Positions 16,899 through 25,689 of a stretch of DNA of 64,000 nt are shown piece by piece (within the stretch, counting starts at the first letter, position 1; every line of letters starts with the position of its first letter). Both the position numbers and the translations under genes were made by a program. The DNA is from Marinomonas mediterranea MMB-1. Lineage in GTDB: Bacteria > Pseudomonadota > Gammaproteobacteria > Pseudomonadales > Marinomonadaceae. Under the pieces are notes generated by a model. It saw only the letters and a list, made by a program, of their open reading frames with translations. It was not told where the DNA came from and did not search any database. The stretch is from the NCBI RefSeq assembly GCF_000192865.1, contig NC_015276.1, positions 2,356,001 to 2,420,000 on the forward strand, written 5' to 3'.

Positions 16899-17573
16899 TT
16901 AAGAGCGTGTGTTTTTGTTCCCTTGATTGTGTTTCCCGCCATGCTTACCTGGCCCCGATTTTTTATTTCCTTTTTTGTTCGCAGGAAAAGGAGTGCGTTT
17001 TTTTTCTACTTCCGTTCTAAGTGCTAGAAATAGATCTGTTACGACATCTGGAATCTTATCAATACATGACTGAGTTAGCTGAGGGTTACTGCGAATTTTT
17101 GTAACTTCTTCGTCATCGAATAACCCGGAAGCAACCATGAAAGGAATAAGCAACTCTGCAACATCTTCCTCTTTTTCCGACTCAAACCAGTGTCTCTCTG
17201 TTAGAAAAACGCCTTCCATAAAACCGCAAGCCCAATCTTGAAGCTCGCTAAACTCTTCTTCATCTTGACTTACTTCAAGTTCACAAGGGACAAGGAAATC
17301 TTCTTCTGATTCGAGTTCTTTTTGTATGTCGCCAAAAAGCCTAATGACTAACTTTTCAATACGCTCTTTTTCTTTAGCGCCTTTAAAATTAGGCTCTTCT
17401 TCAAAAACGATTGGTAGCCACTTTTCTGTTGGCAAAGAAAAAGGGCATATAGCCAAAGCGGTAAGAAATCCGTGGGCCATTACAAATGTCTGACATTCCT
17501 CATGAACGGAGGGGGATTCTAAAAACGTTTCTAATTCATCCAGTTCAAGATCGTCAAGAGGTTGATGTGCCAT
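16899..17573 (-). CDS. UPF0149 (YecA/YgfB) family protein
   Basis: 224 residues. The family N-terminus is clear: LDDLELDELETFLES, CQTFVMAHGFLTALAICP and EKWLPIVFEEEP, with a later LQDWACGFMEGVFLTERHW. The last ~30 residues are a basic Lys/Gly/Asn tail (KKGNKKSGPGKHGGKHNQG) where YecA proteins have a zinc-binding SEC-C motif; no such cysteine cluster is present here. Function is not established for this branch. It is divergent from the RecQ-like gene. Confidence 0.85.
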   Translation of the reverse strand: MAHQPLDDLELDELETFLESPSVHEECQTFVMAHGFLTALAICPFSLPTEKWLPIVFEEEPNFKGAKEKERIEKLVIRLFGDIQKELESEEDFLVPCELEVSQDEEEFSELQDWACGFMEGVFLTERHWFESEKEEDVAELLIPFMVASGLFDDEEVTKIRSNPQLTQSCIDKIPDVVTDLFLALRTEVEKKRTPFPANKKGNKKSGPGKHGGKHNQGNKNTRS

Positions 17574-17681
17574 AAAACAGTGTTTTCCTAATTAATCTAG
17601 AGTGTAATTACCAATGGATCATAGCGAATCTACAGCAAAAAATCGATGAAGTCCTTAAGCGTTTGTTAGATAATCCCTCAT

Positions 17682-19409
17682 ATGGATACACTGTCGACAA
17701 TTCTAGCCAAACTTAACATTTCTGAACTACGCTCTGTTCAGAGATCCGCGATCGAATGCTTGGACTCTGGTAAAGATTGCGTCCTAAATCTTCCGACTGG
17801 TTCGGGTAAGTCCCTCATTTATCAGGTCGCCAGTTTATTGGGAGACGGGGTTGGGGTTGTTATCTCTCCACTTATTGCATTGATGCAGCAACAAGTAACT
17901 GACTTAAAAGCAAATGGAATTAATGCGCGTTTTTTAAATTCGAGTCTAAATAAAGGCGAACGCTACGATTTAGAGATGGAAATCCGATCCGGGCACCTTG
18001 ATATCATTTATTTATCCCCAGAAAAAATTCTTCAGCCAAGTGTGTTAGCGCTTCTCGACTCCGTTAAGGTTTCATGCATTGCCGTCGACGAAGCGCATTG
18101 CATATTTCAATGGGGGAGAGCGTTTCGACCTGAGTACGGGCAACTCGGAGAACTTAAACAACATTTCCCTACCACCCCTATCGCGGCATTAACGGCGACG
18201 TCAGATAAAGCAGGTCTCGAAAAAATTGTATCTGGGCTAAATTTAGTCTCCCCTAAACATTACGGGGAGTCTGTTGATCGTCCCAATATAACGCTGCAGA
18301 TATCTCAAAAAAGAAAGGCAAAAGAGCAACTTCTTTCCTTCATCTTAAAAGAAGCCTTTGGTCAAAAAGGCATTATCTACTGTCGATCTCGTAAAAGAAC
18401 GGAAGAAATCTCTCATTGGCTTAACACTAATCACATAGAATCGACCTTTTTTCACGCAGCGCTTTCAGAGCAAGAAAAAACACAAAGACATGAAGCGTTT
18501 GCAGCAGGGAAAATAAATGTCCTTGTTGCCACGACTGCCTACGGCATGGGAATTGACATAGCCGATGTTTACTTTGTGGCCCACGCCGATTTACCGCCTA
18601 GTATTGATGCGTACTTTCAGGAAATTGGGCGAGCAGGGCGCTCAGGAAAAACCGCTAAGGCGCTATTACTATATGGGCTGCAAGATGTTATGCGAGGGAT
18701 TCAGCAACTAGATCATCAAAATGAAGACAAAACACCGTTTCTGACTTTTGTGGCACTTCTAGAGCAAAGAGGGTGCAGAAGAAAGTCAATGCTGGCACAT
18801 TACGGCGAAATGCATGACGACTGTGGCAACTGTGATCGCTGTCTGCGTAAGTCTTCAGAGCATAATGTCACTATTGCGGCGCAGAAATTGCTTTCCTATA
18901 TATATTATTCTAAGGGAACGGCACCGATCACTGCGGTGATACAAGCGCTCATTGGAAAAAGAACGAAAGCAGTACAAAATAATAGGTTGCAGAATTACAA
19001 CGTATTTGGTGAAGGAAAAGAACTGTCGGAAGTTCAATGGAAGACATTGGCCAGAAAGTTGATCGCGATGAGATTTGTAGAGACCTATGATTCTGGGCCG
19101 ATGTTATTCAGTCTAACTGAAAAAGCGCGACAAATTTTGCGCAGTGAAATACAACTGATTATGTCAGACGATTATTACTATTCAGCGGATTATGATGTAA
19201 ACATGGACAATGAAGCTGTCAAAAATACCTTGCGATGGTCGCATCAATTTAATCAAGCGGGTGCAATTAGTCAAAATTTACTGTTAAGGATTGCTGAGTT
19301 GAAACCACAGACACCGGCTGCACTAAGTCGATTGACTGGACTATCGATGTCAGAACTAAAGGCTATAAATGCCGATGCCTTGTGTAACCTGCGTGAGGAG
19401 ATGAATTAG
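17682..19409 (+). CDS. RecQ-family ATP-dependent DNA helicase
   Basis: 575 residues. It has a Q-motif-like LRSVQRSAIECL, Walker A PTGSGKS (about 38-44), ISPLIALMQQQV, DEAH at about 136 (DEAHCIFQWGRAFRPEYGQL) and ALTATSD. The helicase C part has IIYCRSRKRTEE, VLVATTAYGMGID and QEIGRAGRSG. Then come the RecQ zinc-binding module (Cys near 365, CGNCDRC near 382-388), a winged helix and an HRDC-like C-terminus. E. coli RecQ is about 609 residues. The usual ISQWGHDFRPEY is altered (Phe and Arg replace Ser and His), so this may be a paralogue rather than RecQ itself. It unwinds DNA 3' to 5' in recombination and repair. Confidence 0.9.
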   Translation: MDTLSTILAKLNISELRSVQRSAIECLDSGKDCVLNLPTGSGKSLIYQVASLLGDGVGVVISPLIALMQQQVTDLKANGINARFLNSSLNKGERYDLEMEIRSGHLDIIYLSPEKILQPSVLALLDSVKVSCIAVDEAHCIFQWGRAFRPEYGQLGELKQHFPTTPIAALTATSDKAGLEKIVSGLNLVSPKHYGESVDRPNITLQISQKRKAKEQLLSFILKEAFGQKGIIYCRSRKRTEEISHWLNTNHIESTFFHAALSEQEKTQRHEAFAAGKINVLVATTAYGMGIDIADVYFVAHADLPPSIDAYFQEIGRAGRSGKTAKALLLYGLQDVMRGIQQLDHQNEDKTPFLTFVALLEQRGCRRKSMLAHYGEMHDDCGNCDRCLRKSSEHNVTIAAQKLLSYIYYSKGTAPITAVIQALIGKRTKAVQNNRLQNYNVFGEGKELSEVQWKTLARKLIAMRFVETYDSGPMLFSLTEKARQILRSEIQLIMSDDYYYSADYDVNMDNEAVKNTLRWSHQFNQAGAISQNLLLRIAELKPQTPAALSRLTGLSMSELKAINADALCNLREEMN

Positions 19410-19413
19410 GCCC

Positions 19414-19944
19414 GTGTCTGTTTCAAATATGGATATCATAATCGATTATGAGCGCGTTGAGCTAAAAGTGCGTGAGTGTATGAATATTGCGTCACAATAT
19501 TTTAGTACGACACTCAGGACCCCTAGCTTTAACTTTAAACAAAAAGGGAGAGCGGCTGGTACGGCTTATCTACAGAAAAATGAGATTCGCCTTAACTCAT
19601 ATATGTACGCCCAATCCCCGGATGAGTTTATTGAGAGTGTTATTCCGCACGAAGTCGCACACATTGTTGTCTATCAAATATACGGCTCTGAGGTTTCTCC
19701 TCATGGCAGAGAATGGAAGGCTATAATGGAACGTCTGTTTGGCGTTCCGGCAGCACGAACTCATAACTTTAAATTACCTCCCCGAAAAGAGGGCTATGAA
19801 TACCGTTGCGCTTGTTCAGTACACGAATTTACAGCGCACCGACATAGTAGGGCGCGTAAAGGTACGGAGTACATGTGTAGAAAATGTCGAACGACCTTAA
19901 AATATACGGGGACAATCAAAAAACGTCAGGCGGAAGAGGTGTAA
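19414..19944 (+). CDS. sprT: SprT-like zinc metalloprotease domain protein
   Basis: 176 residues from GTG 19414, four bases after the RecQ-like stop, so co-transcribed; an ATG at 19429 is an alternative start. The zinc-protease motif HEVAHI (His79, Glu80, His83) is followed by the SprT zinc ribbon (YRCACSVHEFTAHRH and YMCRKCRTTLKY). SprT resembles the eukaryotic Spartan DNA-protein crosslink protease; its bacterial role is not settled. Pairing with a RecQ helicase suggests DNA repair, as inference. Confidence 0.92.
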   Translation: MSVSNMDIIIDYERVELKVRECMNIASQYFSTTLRTPSFNFKQKGRAAGTAYLQKNEIRLNSYMYAQSPDEFIESVIPHEVAHIVVYQIYGSEVSPHGREWKAIMERLFGVPAARTHNFKLPPRKEGYEYRCACSVHEFTAHRHSRARKGTEYMCRKCRTTLKYTGTIKKRQAEEV

Positions 19945-20053
19945 AAAGTAGGTTTCGCTAGCAGGCAATGACTTAGAATTTGCTTTTGATAAATAGCACC
20001 CAAGAAGTGAATGTAGTAATATAGCGGCGTTAATTTTATAGCGATTATTAGTG

Positions 20054-20890
20054 ATGGATTTGTCTCAAGACCCGAAAAATAAAGTTGAGTTGAATAAGCT
20101 CCAAAAACGCCTCCGAAGACTCACGGGGCAAGCAATTTCTGACTTCAATATGATTGAAGACGGCGACAAAGTCATGGTCTGCCTATCTGGTGGTAAAGAC
20201 TCGTACACTATGCTTGAGATTCTCTTGAACCTTCAGGCGAGCGCGCCAATTGAGTTTGAGATTGTTGCTGTTAACCTAGATCAAAAGCAGCCTGGTTTTC
20301 CTGAGCATATTTTACCGAAATACCTTGAAGATATTGGAGTGAACTTCCATATCTTAGAGCGCGATACGTATAGCATTGTTAAAGAAGTGGTTCCCGAGGG
20401 TAAGACGACGTGTGGTCTTTGCTCAAGACTTCGTCGTGGTTCACTTTATGGATTTGCCGAAGAAATTGGCGCGACTAAGATAGCGCTTGGCCATCATAGG
20501 GATGATATTCTAGAGACATTGTTCTTAAATATGTTTTTTGGTGGTAAATTAAAAAGCATGCCTCCGAAGCTATTAAGCGACGATGGTAAGCATGTTGTTA
20601 TCAGACCGCTTGCTTATTGCAAGGAAGAAGACATCGAGAAATTCGCCGATTATAAGTCTTTTCCGATTATTCCTTGTAATCTTTGTGGTTCTCAGGAGAA
20701 TTTGCAAAGACAAGTTGTCAAAGAAATGCTCCAGAACTGGGAAAAACAATATCCCGGTCGTACAGACACTATGTTTACTGCCATCAAGAATGTTGTTCCA
20801 TCACATCTTGCAGATACAGAGTTGTTTGATTTTAAAGGATTAACGCAGTCTGAAGACGCGTTAAAAAAACTGAATATTGTGTCGTTATAG
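20054..20890 (+). CDS. ttcA: tRNA 2-thiocytidine biosynthesis protein TtcA
   Basis: 278 residues from ATG 20054; the GTG at 20051 is also in frame. It is a PP-loop ATPase with SGGKDS at 45-50 and the Fe-S-binding CxxC motifs CGLCSRLRRG and PCNLCGSQ. TtcA thiolates cytidine 32 of certain tRNAs in an ATP- and [4Fe-4S]-dependent reaction. Length and motifs match the family. It is monocistronic or read with the YfaZ-like gene 10 bp downstream. Confidence 0.96.
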   Translation: MDLSQDPKNKVELNKLQKRLRRLTGQAISDFNMIEDGDKVMVCLSGGKDSYTMLEILLNLQASAPIEFEIVAVNLDQKQPGFPEHILPKYLEDIGVNFHILERDTYSIVKEVVPEGKTTCGLCSRLRRGSLYGFAEEIGATKIALGHHRDDILETLFLNMFFGGKLKSMPPKLLSDDGKHVVIRPLAYCKEEDIEKFADYKSFPIIPCNLCGSQENLQRQVVKEMLQNWEKQYPGRTDTMFTAIKNVVPSHLADTELFDFKGLTQSEDALKKLNIVSL

Positions 20891-20900
20891 GATTGAGATT

Positions 20901-21461
20901 ATGCGTACAAAATTTGCCGCCATTATTGCAGCAAGTCTTTTTGCAACCGCAGCGAATGCAAACACATTCGAAGGCAGCTTATCAAATGAATCAGTTAAAG
21001 TAGACGTAAGTCTTAGTCAGCAGACTTACTTTTTGGATGTTGGCGGTATGTACCATACTGACGATGGATCATACGGTTACGTTGGTGCTCATATTGAAGA
21101 CATTGAGACAAGTAAAGATTATCCGCTTCAAATTGGTTTAGGTGTACGTTTTATTGCCGTTGATGCCGATGCAGGTGGAGATGATACGGGTGTTGCAGTC
21201 GGTCTAGGTGGCTTTTATCGCTACACTTTTCCAAAGGCAAACCGTTTTAGCCTATACGGCTCATTGTATTACTCACCAGAAGTACTTTCTTTTGAGAATG
21301 TTGAAAACCTATGGCAAGGCGAAGTGCGTGGTGAATACAAAACATTGAAAAATGCTCGTGTTTTCCTTCGTTACGGACAAACCAGTGTCGAATTTGATAA
21401 TCGAAATGATGCCGTTGATATGAACCAAGGTATTGGTCTAGGTGTTGTGGCAGACTTTTAA
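20901..21461 (+). CDS. YfaZ-like outer-membrane beta-barrel protein
   Basis: 186 residues from ATG 20901, preceded by AGGATTGAG; the longer in-frame reading overlaps ttcA. A signal peptide (MRTKFAAIIAASLFATAANA) is followed by alternating strands: YFLDVGGMYHTDDGSYGYVG, LQIGLGVRFIAVDAD, VAVGLGGFYRYTFP, and a terminal GIGLGVVADF ending in Phe, as outer-membrane barrels do. It matches the YfaZ family in layout. Transport function, if any, is unknown. Confidence 0.8.
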   Translation: MRTKFAAIIAASLFATAANANTFEGSLSNESVKVDVSLSQQTYFLDVGGMYHTDDGSYGYVGAHIEDIETSKDYPLQIGLGVRFIAVDADAGGDDTGVAVGLGGFYRYTFPKANRFSLYGSLYYSPEVLSFENVENLWQGEVRGEYKTLKNARVFLRYGQTSVEFDNRNDAVDMNQGIGLGVVADF

Positions 21462-21550
21462 TTCAGCGGAAGCTCAATAGGCTTGCAGCTTAACGTGGCG
21501 TCAGTTTAAAGGTCGCTGTAATGTAAGTGCGCTGTTTGGCTAAAGAAATA

Positions 21551-21580
21551 AAAAAGGTGGTCTAAAAAGACCACCTTTTT
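21551..21580. terminator. Bidirectional terminator between the YfaZ-like gene and apt
   Basis: AAAAAGGTGGTCT, loop AAAA, AGACCACCTTTTT: a 13-bp perfect stem with A and T runs on both sides, between two convergent genes. Confidence 0.92.
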
Positions 21581-21608
21581 TATTTGTACTGTATTTTACG
21601 AGGTGTTT

Positions 21609-22151
21609 TTAATCACCTTCGTAAGCGCATAACGCAAATACAGGTGTTTCTGACGCTTGTATTTTTTGACTACCACCCAAATCAGGCAAATCGATGATTG
21701 CTGCGACTTCCTTTATATTTGCGCCTTGCTGTTTAAGCAAAGACATAGCAGCGAAAAGCGTTCCACCCGTTGCGATTAGGTCATCAAACAACAAAACTTG
21801 TGCACCTTCGTGAACACTGCCTTCTTGTATCTCAAGCTCGGCTTCACCGTACTCTAAAGCATACGATTGTGAGATAGTCTTGCCTGGTAGCTTACCTTTT
21901 TTTCGCACTAGTATAAGCGGCTTGCGAAGTTCATACGCCAACACTGAGGCAATCAAAAAACCACGAGCATCGATACAAGCAATATGGCTAATATCACTAT
22001 CGATATATCGGTGTACGTATGCGTCTACCACCATGCGCATCCCTTTAGGGTCGCTAAAAATAGGGGTAATGTCTCGGAAGCTGATACCTGGTTTTGGCCA
22101 GTCTTCAACCGTGCGAATTAGAGATTTTACATAGAAATCATCGTAAAGCAT
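21609..22151 (-). CDS. apt: Adenine phosphoribosyltransferase
   Basis: 180 residues. It converts adenine and PRPP to AMP. The N-terminal DWPKPGISFRDITP and IACIDARGFLIASVLA, and the PRPP-binding VLLFDDLIATGGTLFAA, are diagnostic. Last gene of the minus-strand run hemN-fnr-apt, 27 bp after fnr; the same neighbourhood occurs in pseudomonads. Confidence 0.97.
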   Translation of the reverse strand: MLYDDFYVKSLIRTVEDWPKPGISFRDITPIFSDPKGMRMVVDAYVHRYIDSDISHIACIDARGFLIASVLAYELRKPLILVRKKGKLPGKTISQSYALEYGEAELEIQEGSVHEGAQVLLFDDLIATGGTLFAAMSLLKQQGANIKEVAAIIDLPDLGGSQKIQASETPVFALCAYEGD

Positions 22152-22178
22152 AAATAGAGGTGCCTTAGCATTTTACTT

Positions 22179-22946
22179 TTATTCAAACTTTAAAATACTA
22201 TCACAATCTTCGTTCTTACCAACAAGTTTTTGCATCTCATCGATATCGATTAAGGTAATTTCTTTTCCCTCTACTTGGATTAGCTCATTTTTCTGAAAGC
22301 GGGTCATAACACGACTTACCGTTTCGACAGCTAGGCCGAGATAATTACCAATTTCTCCGCGTGACATCGAAAGTCTAAATGCAGTTGCAGAATAGCCTCG
22401 GCGCTTAAAGCGATCGGATAAATTAATTAAAAAAGAAGCGACTTTTTCATCTGCACTTTTTTTACCTAGCAATACCATCATATCTTGATCGTTACAGATT
22501 TTGCGGCTCATAATCTTGAATAGCTGTCGCTTTAGTGATGGGATTTGCTCTGAGAGTGCTTCTAGATGAGAAAAGGGGATCTCACACACAGTTGTCGTTT
22601 CAAGCGCTTTCGCTGACACAGGGTAGATGTCATTATTAATACCACTAAGTCCCAAAAGCTCACTCGGGCAATAAAAGCCTGTGATTTGCTCTTCGCCATT
22701 TCCTGTTAGATTAAAGGTTTTTAAGGTCCCGGTTCTGACAGCAAATACTGAGTCAAACTTTTCCCCTTGGCGAAATAGTAGTTCACCTTTCTTCAAGGGG
22801 CGCTTGCGCTCAATAATTTGATCAAGTCGGTTAACGTCTTCATCGACCAACGCAATGGGCAAGCATAGCGCAGCAAGACTGCAATTCTGACATTGAGAAG
22901 TAAGCTTGCTGTTAAATCTGTTTTGCTGAGTGTGTGTGTACGCCAT
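22179..22946 (-). CDS. fnr: Oxygen-sensing FNR/Anr-type transcription factor
   Basis: 255 residues. Four [4Fe-4S] ligands are visible: Cys19, Cys22, Cys28 (CQNCSLAALC) and Cys121 (TTTVCEIPF). A cyclic-nucleotide-type beta barrel (about 45-125) and dimer helix lead to the HTH SRGEIGNYLGLAVETVSRVM, with the Glu/Ser/Arg that read TTGAT half-sites. It switches genes to anaerobic metabolism when the cluster is intact. It lies 16 bp after hemN, which itself has an FNR-type promoter, so feedback on the operon is likely. Confidence 0.95.
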   Translation of the reverse strand: MAYTHTQQNRFNSKLTSQCQNCSLAALCLPIALVDEDVNRLDQIIERKRPLKKGELLFRQGEKFDSVFAVRTGTLKTFNLTGNGEEQITGFYCPSELLGLSGINNDIYPVSAKALETTTVCEIPFSHLEALSEQIPSLKRQLFKIMSRKICNDQDMMVLLGKKSADEKVASFLINLSDRFKRRGYSATAFRLSMSRGEIGNYLGLAVETVSRVMTRFQKNELIQVEGKEITLIDIDEMQKLVGKNEDCDSILKFE

Positions 22947-22962
22947 GGAACGCTCCCTGATC

Positions 22963-24333
22963 TCAAATGATTTTTGAAAATGTAGTTTGTTTGTTTAGGT
23001 ACTGGTCAAAAAGCATGCATACTCGTCGTACCAGTAATCGACCAACAGCGGTTACCGTTATTATTATATGGTCGGTCTCTCGATCAATTCTTACAATGCC
23101 GTCTTTCTTAAGCTGTTCAAGGCCCTCAATTTCTTTGGTAAAGTAGTGCATAAAATTAAGGCGGTATTTTGTGCTTATTTCTCTCGAATCTAAACAAAAG
23201 TCACACATTAACTTCATAATAACATCATGACGAATCATATCATCACGCGTGCTGATGTAACCCTTCATTATAGCAAGTTGACCATTCTCAACGCTATTTT
23301 GATACAGTGCAAGATCAGAGTGATTTTGTACGTAAGTTCCATCTATTTTGCTAATTGCTGACACGCCGAAGGCAATTAGATCAGTATTTGCATTGGTCGT
23401 ATATCCTTGAAAATTTCTTTGTAATTCGTGATTGTCTTGGGCAACGGCTAATGGATCGTCTGGCTTTGCGAAGTGATCCATGCCTATATAGCGATATCCC
23501 GCTCTCATTAGCGCATTGATCGACTCTTTTAGTATAGACATTTTTTCGTCAGCTGAAGGTAAGTCTTCATCGTTTATACGACGTTGGGCAGCAAAGCGAC
23601 TTGGGAGATGAGCATAATTAAATACGGAAATCCTTTCAGGATTTAATTCAATGACGCTGTCAATAGTCTGCATAAATGAGGTGGTCGTCTGATGAGGAAG
23701 CCCATAGATTAAATCGAAGTTAACGGACTTAAATCCCGCTGTTCTCACGTCATCGAGCACTTTTGCGACAAGCTCTCGACTTTGTTCTCTATGGATTGCT
23801 TTTTGCACGACAGGATCGAAATCCTGTATGCCAAGACTAACTCGGTTAAACCCGAACTCTTTTAGAAGCACAAGTTGAGCGTTATCGACTTCTCTAGGAT
23901 CAATTTCAATACTAAAGTCCTGGCTATCATCTTTTACCAAGTTGAAATTTTCTTCAACATGCTTAAAAAGAGTGCGCATATTATCGACAGATAGAAAAGT
24001 AGGGGTTCCACCTCCCAAATGCAGCTGAGTTACTTTTCTGTCTCGATCTAGCATGAGTGCGCGCAAACGCATTTCTTCTGCAAGCAACTCAACATATTCT
24101 GCACCTTTGTCGTATTTTTTAGTCACTACTTTATTGCAAGCGCAGTAGTAACAAAGATGAGCGCAGAACGGAATATGAAAGTACAAACTAATAGGTAAGT
24201 TTGATCCTTCCATCATTCTGCCAATCAATTCCATCTTGCTTACATCACCCGTAAATTGAGGTGCGGTCGGATAGGATGTGTATCTCGGACCGGAAATATT
24301 ATATTTTTGGATTAGATTAGAATCCCAAAGCAT
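22963..24333 (-). CDS. hemN: Oxygen-independent coproporphyrinogen III dehydrogenase (radical SAM)
   Basis: 456 residues. The radical-SAM motif is in YFHIPFCAHLCYYCAC (Cys57, Cys61, Cys64, with the HemN-specific Cys66), after the N-terminal GPRYTSYPTAPQF. LHLGGGTPTFL and IEIDPREVD are the SAM-binding segments, and a HemN C-terminal domain follows. It makes protoporphyrinogen IX without oxygen. Full length for bona fide HemN rather than HemW. Confidence 0.97.
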   Translation of the reverse strand: MLWDSNLIQKYNISGPRYTSYPTAPQFTGDVSKMELIGRMMEGSNLPISLYFHIPFCAHLCYYCACNKVVTKKYDKGAEYVELLAEEMRLRALMLDRDRKVTQLHLGGGTPTFLSVDNMRTLFKHVEENFNLVKDDSQDFSIEIDPREVDNAQLVLLKEFGFNRVSLGIQDFDPVVQKAIHREQSRELVAKVLDDVRTAGFKSVNFDLIYGLPHQTTTSFMQTIDSVIELNPERISVFNYAHLPSRFAAQRRINDEDLPSADEKMSILKESINALMRAGYRYIGMDHFAKPDDPLAVAQDNHELQRNFQGYTTNANTDLIAFGVSAISKIDGTYVQNHSDLALYQNSVENGQLAIMKGYISTRDDMIRHDVIMKLMCDFCLDSREISTKYRLNFMHYFTKEIEGLEQLKKDGIVRIDRETDHIIITVTAVGRLLVRRVCMLFDQYLNKQTTFSKII

Positions 24334-24356
24334 TTGTATGTCCTATTAAATTTTCT

Positions 24357-24404
24357 AATACTTAGTTTACTCTTTCCTAAAAGTGGTTTTCTGATCTGAG
24401 TCAA
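24357..24404 (-). promoter_or_regulatory. FNR/Anr box and class II-type promoter for hemN
   Basis: On the minus strand, TTGACTCAGATCAG (24404-24391) matches the FNR consensus TTGAT-N4-ATCAA at 8 of 10 defined positions. A -10-like TAAACT (24369-24364) would start RNA near 24357, placing the box centre about -41, the spacing of FNR-activated class II promoters. Prediction from sequence only. Confidence 0.65.
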
Positions 24405-24694
24405 TAAACTGATTTCCGTATTGGAAACTGCAGTTTGGTTATTCGGATTTTGGAAGGTGGTCAGATTTGAGAGGGGTGAAGGAATGTTCTAGTCGTCAGT
24501 GAGCTTGGCTTCTTGTGGCAGGTGTTTGGGTGTTGGTGTGAAGAGCTGTGAAATAAGATTAAAAGAATTATACGTATAATTTTTACAATAATTATTAATA
24601 GTAATCTAAGGAAAAGTATCTCCGCGAGACCCACTCTATTTTTCTGGAATTCGAGACAATTTACATTTAACCTTATCGCTCTTATTAATCTCTT
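24405..24694. other. Noncoding divergent region with G/T-rich stretch and a perfect palindrome
   Basis: No gene is supported between hemN and the hydrolase. Bases about 24420-24550 are strikingly G-rich and C-poor on the plus strand (for example GGAAGGTGGTCAG and GGTGTTTGGGTGTTGGTG). The palindrome AATTATACGTATAATT (24567-24582) is a perfect 16-bp dyad that could be an operator or part of an AT-rich promoter for the gene at 24704. No small ORF with a ribosome site stands out. Confidence 0.6.
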
Positions 24695-24703
24695 TTGAGT
24701 ACC

Positions 24704-25291
24704 ATGAACAACATCACAATTTATCTATTGCATGGAGCCGGTGCAGGGCACACTAGTGAGTTTCTGACAGAACTTAATGAGCAACTAAGCTCTGCTACAG
24801 GCCTTGAAGTAAAAGCGATAACGCTTTCTTATATGAAAACGATGGAAGAGACTCTCTCTAGACGACCGCCTCCAAAATTTGAAAAACTCGTCGATGAGGT
24901 TAAAGGTTTGATCCCATCCGACGAACCTTGCATCATCATAGGAAAGTCGATGGGAGCGAGAATCGCAACCCAGTTAACCGTTAGCCACAATGTAAAAGGC
25001 GTCGTCTGTTTTGGCTTTCCATTTTACCCCGCCCGAAAGACAGAGAAGCATCGGCTCAGCTACTTAGCAGCCGTCACTAAGCCTTGCCTCATATTTCAAG
25101 GGGATCGTGATACGTTGGGCAATCAGGAGTGGGTTGAGCAGCAAGTACTTCCTGAAACGGTTGATGTTCGCTGGGTAGAAGGCGCGGATCATGACTTCAA
25201 AAGAGCTAAAAAATACAATACAACCTTAAGTCAGCTCTTACATCAATTAAGCCAATTGACACAAACATGGATAACAAAGAATTGCCTTTAA
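24704..25291 (+). CDS. Alpha/beta hydrolase of the KANL3/Tex30-like family
   Basis: 195 residues from ATG 24704; an in-frame TTG at 24695 is less likely. The N-terminal LLHGAGAGHTSEF is the oxyanion segment, the nucleophile elbow is GKSMG with Ser82, the acid is probably Asp in GDRDTLG, and the His is in GADHDF. It lacks a large lid. The family (Abhydrolase_11/KANL3-Tex30) is common in proteobacteria; its substrate is unknown. The TusA-like gene follows after 16 bp and is probably co-transcribed. Confidence 0.85.
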   Translation: MNNITIYLLHGAGAGHTSEFLTELNEQLSSATGLEVKAITLSYMKTMEETLSRRPPPKFEKLVDEVKGLIPSDEPCIIIGKSMGARIATQLTVSHNVKGVVCFGFPFYPARKTEKHRLSYLAAVTKPCLIFQGDRDTLGNQEWVEQQVLPETVDVRWVEGADHDFKRAKKYNTTLSQLLHQLSQLTQTWITKNCL

Positions 25292-25307
25292 TAAGGGGAA
25301 GTAATCA

Positions 25308-25550
25308 ATGGTAGATTCGGATTTTGCGGAACACGCCACATTAGATGCACAGGGCCTTTACTGTCCTGAGCCAGTCATGATGCTGCATGCAGAAATGAGA
25401 AAATTGGCGTCTGGACAAATACTTAAAGTATTGGCAACGGACCCATCGACACAAAGGGATATTCCAAAGTTTTGTAATTTCTTAGGGCACCCATTGCGAA
25501 AACAAACTCAAGAAGGAGAGGTGTTCCTCTATTGGCTTGAGAAAAAGTAG
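25308..25550 (+). CDS. TusA-family sulfur carrier protein
   Basis: 80 residues. LDAQGLYCPEPVMML carries the sulfur-accepting Cys19 in the family CPxP-type motif (here CPEP), and VLATDPSTQRDIPKFCNFLGH is the usual second half. TusA relays persulfide sulfur from cysteine desulfurase to tRNA thiolation and other acceptors. AAGGGGAAG just upstream is a strong ribosome site. Whether this is TusA proper or a paralogue cannot be told from one sequence. Confidence 0.92.
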   Translation: MVDSDFAEHATLDAQGLYCPEPVMMLHAEMRKLASGQILKVLATDPSTQRDIPKFCNFLGHPLRKQTQEGEVFLYWLEKK

Positions 25551-25689
25551 CGGCTTTTAAAAAAATGGCGCCTTTAAAACTCACAAGACCATAAAAGCAC
25601 AAAGCGCCATCACCTGAATTAAGACAATGACGCTTTACTATCTCAGCAGTCGAGTGGTTCAATATATGAGCCACTCAATAAGAAATGAT

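Noticed and set aside
16776..17027. Short plus-strand frames opposite the UPF0149 gene
   Set aside because: They cross the terminator and the 9-bp tandem repeats and are shadows of the minus-strand gene.
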